Assembly: GCA_902728285.1 (NCBI GenBank)
Contig: CACVBU010000615.1
Span: 2,713,736-2,777,735 of the forward strand
Length of the DNA: 64,000 nucleotides
DNA from: Clytia hemisphaerica
Taxonomy: Eukaryota; Cnidaria; Hydrozoa; Leptothecata; Clytiidae
Direction of reading: 5' to 3'
Below are positions 63,543 through 64,000 of this stretch, one piece after another. A program made the position numbers and the translations under genes. Numbering within the stretch: position 1 is the first letter of the stretch; each line of letters begins with the position of its first letter. The notes under the pieces are model-generated. The model was not told the DNA's origin, did no database searches, and saw nothing but the letters and a program-made list of their open reading frames with translations.

Positions 63543-64000
63543 GTTTGAGAGAAAATATATTTTTGGCATAATGTAAAGTATTTCATGTAAATGTTGTTCT
63601 CGGAATGATCCCTTTATTGAATTGCTACCGATCTGCACAAAGATAAACACTGCAGGGAGGAAAATTTTGCGACTTTAAGCATATACAATCAACGTCTGAA
63701 TAGGTATATTATAGGTATATATTGAGAATTTTTGGTATTTTTATTTATAACACTAAATGCAGAAAACCGCACAAAAATACGAACAAAATGGTAGAAATAA
63801 GAACCTTTTAAAAACATTTTAGACTTAAAGTTAAAAATTTTAGAACACTCGAAGGCTTAACATTTTTGAATGTTTTTATAAGCAAAATCTTGGATAGCTT
63901 AATTAAGTGCTTTTTGCTTTGATTTTAGCATGAATTTTATTTGGTGATCTAGCAAAGGCAGGACGCAAATGTGGCTTTTCACGAATTATTTTTAAATTTT
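63543..64000. other. downstream flank of GPCR 2, nothing recognised
   Basis: AT-rich sequence to the window end, without a supported gene or repeat border. Confidence 0.35.

Overview
This is an AT-rich eukaryotic (metazoan) nuclear window. It has short exons with GT-AG introns, an extracellular modular protein, intronless class A GPCRs, CR1/Jockey-type LINEs, a BEL/Pao element and dense non-autonomous DNA transposons. The module repertoire (WSC, thrombospondin type 1) and the retroelement mix suggest a cnidarian or another early-branching animal. That is an inference from general character, not from a diagnostic marker. No operons, rRNA genes, CRISPR arrays or bacterial features were seen.

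The main gene lies on the minus strand between about 35.3 kb and 5.2 kb. I assembled 15-16 short exons whose splice phases all match from one to the next. Together they encode a secreted protein of about 807 or 868 residues: signal peptide, WSC-like module, TSP1 module, several unassigned modules, a region that may be beta-trefoil-like, an Asp-box-like motif and an acidic C-terminal part. An almost identical copy of its exon 14 sits alone on the plus strand at 682-812. The introns hold most of the mobile DNA of the left half: a decayed LINE (14.5-17.6 kb), a CR1-like LINE (22.3-25.0 kb), a GIY-YIG fragment of a Penelope-like element (11.3 kb), and many palindromic or TIR-bearing MITEs.

From 0 to 5.2 kb there is the orphan exon and a 1.29-kb PIF/Harbinger deletion derivative with perfect 19-bp TIRs. 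From 35.9 to 40.3 kb there are a retroelement fragment, a tRNA-Arg-like SINE head and tandem repeats. From 40.3 to 49.1 kb there is a block of about 8.8 kb without genes, bounded by matching inverted termini and subterminal repeat arrays. From 49.2 to 53.6 kb there is a truncated LINE and a broken BEL/Pao element, itself split by a TTAA-flanked piggyBac-like MITE and a second MITE. From 54.3 to 57.6 kb there is a large fold-back structure made of GGGACTTCG-type satellite arrays in opposite orientation.

The right end (58.5-63.4 kb) holds two intronless, paralogous rhodopsin-class GPCR genes in divergent orientation, separated by about 2.7 kb that contains three MITEs. Overall the window is two real loci (the modular secreted protein and the GPCR pair) embedded in nested transposon debris.
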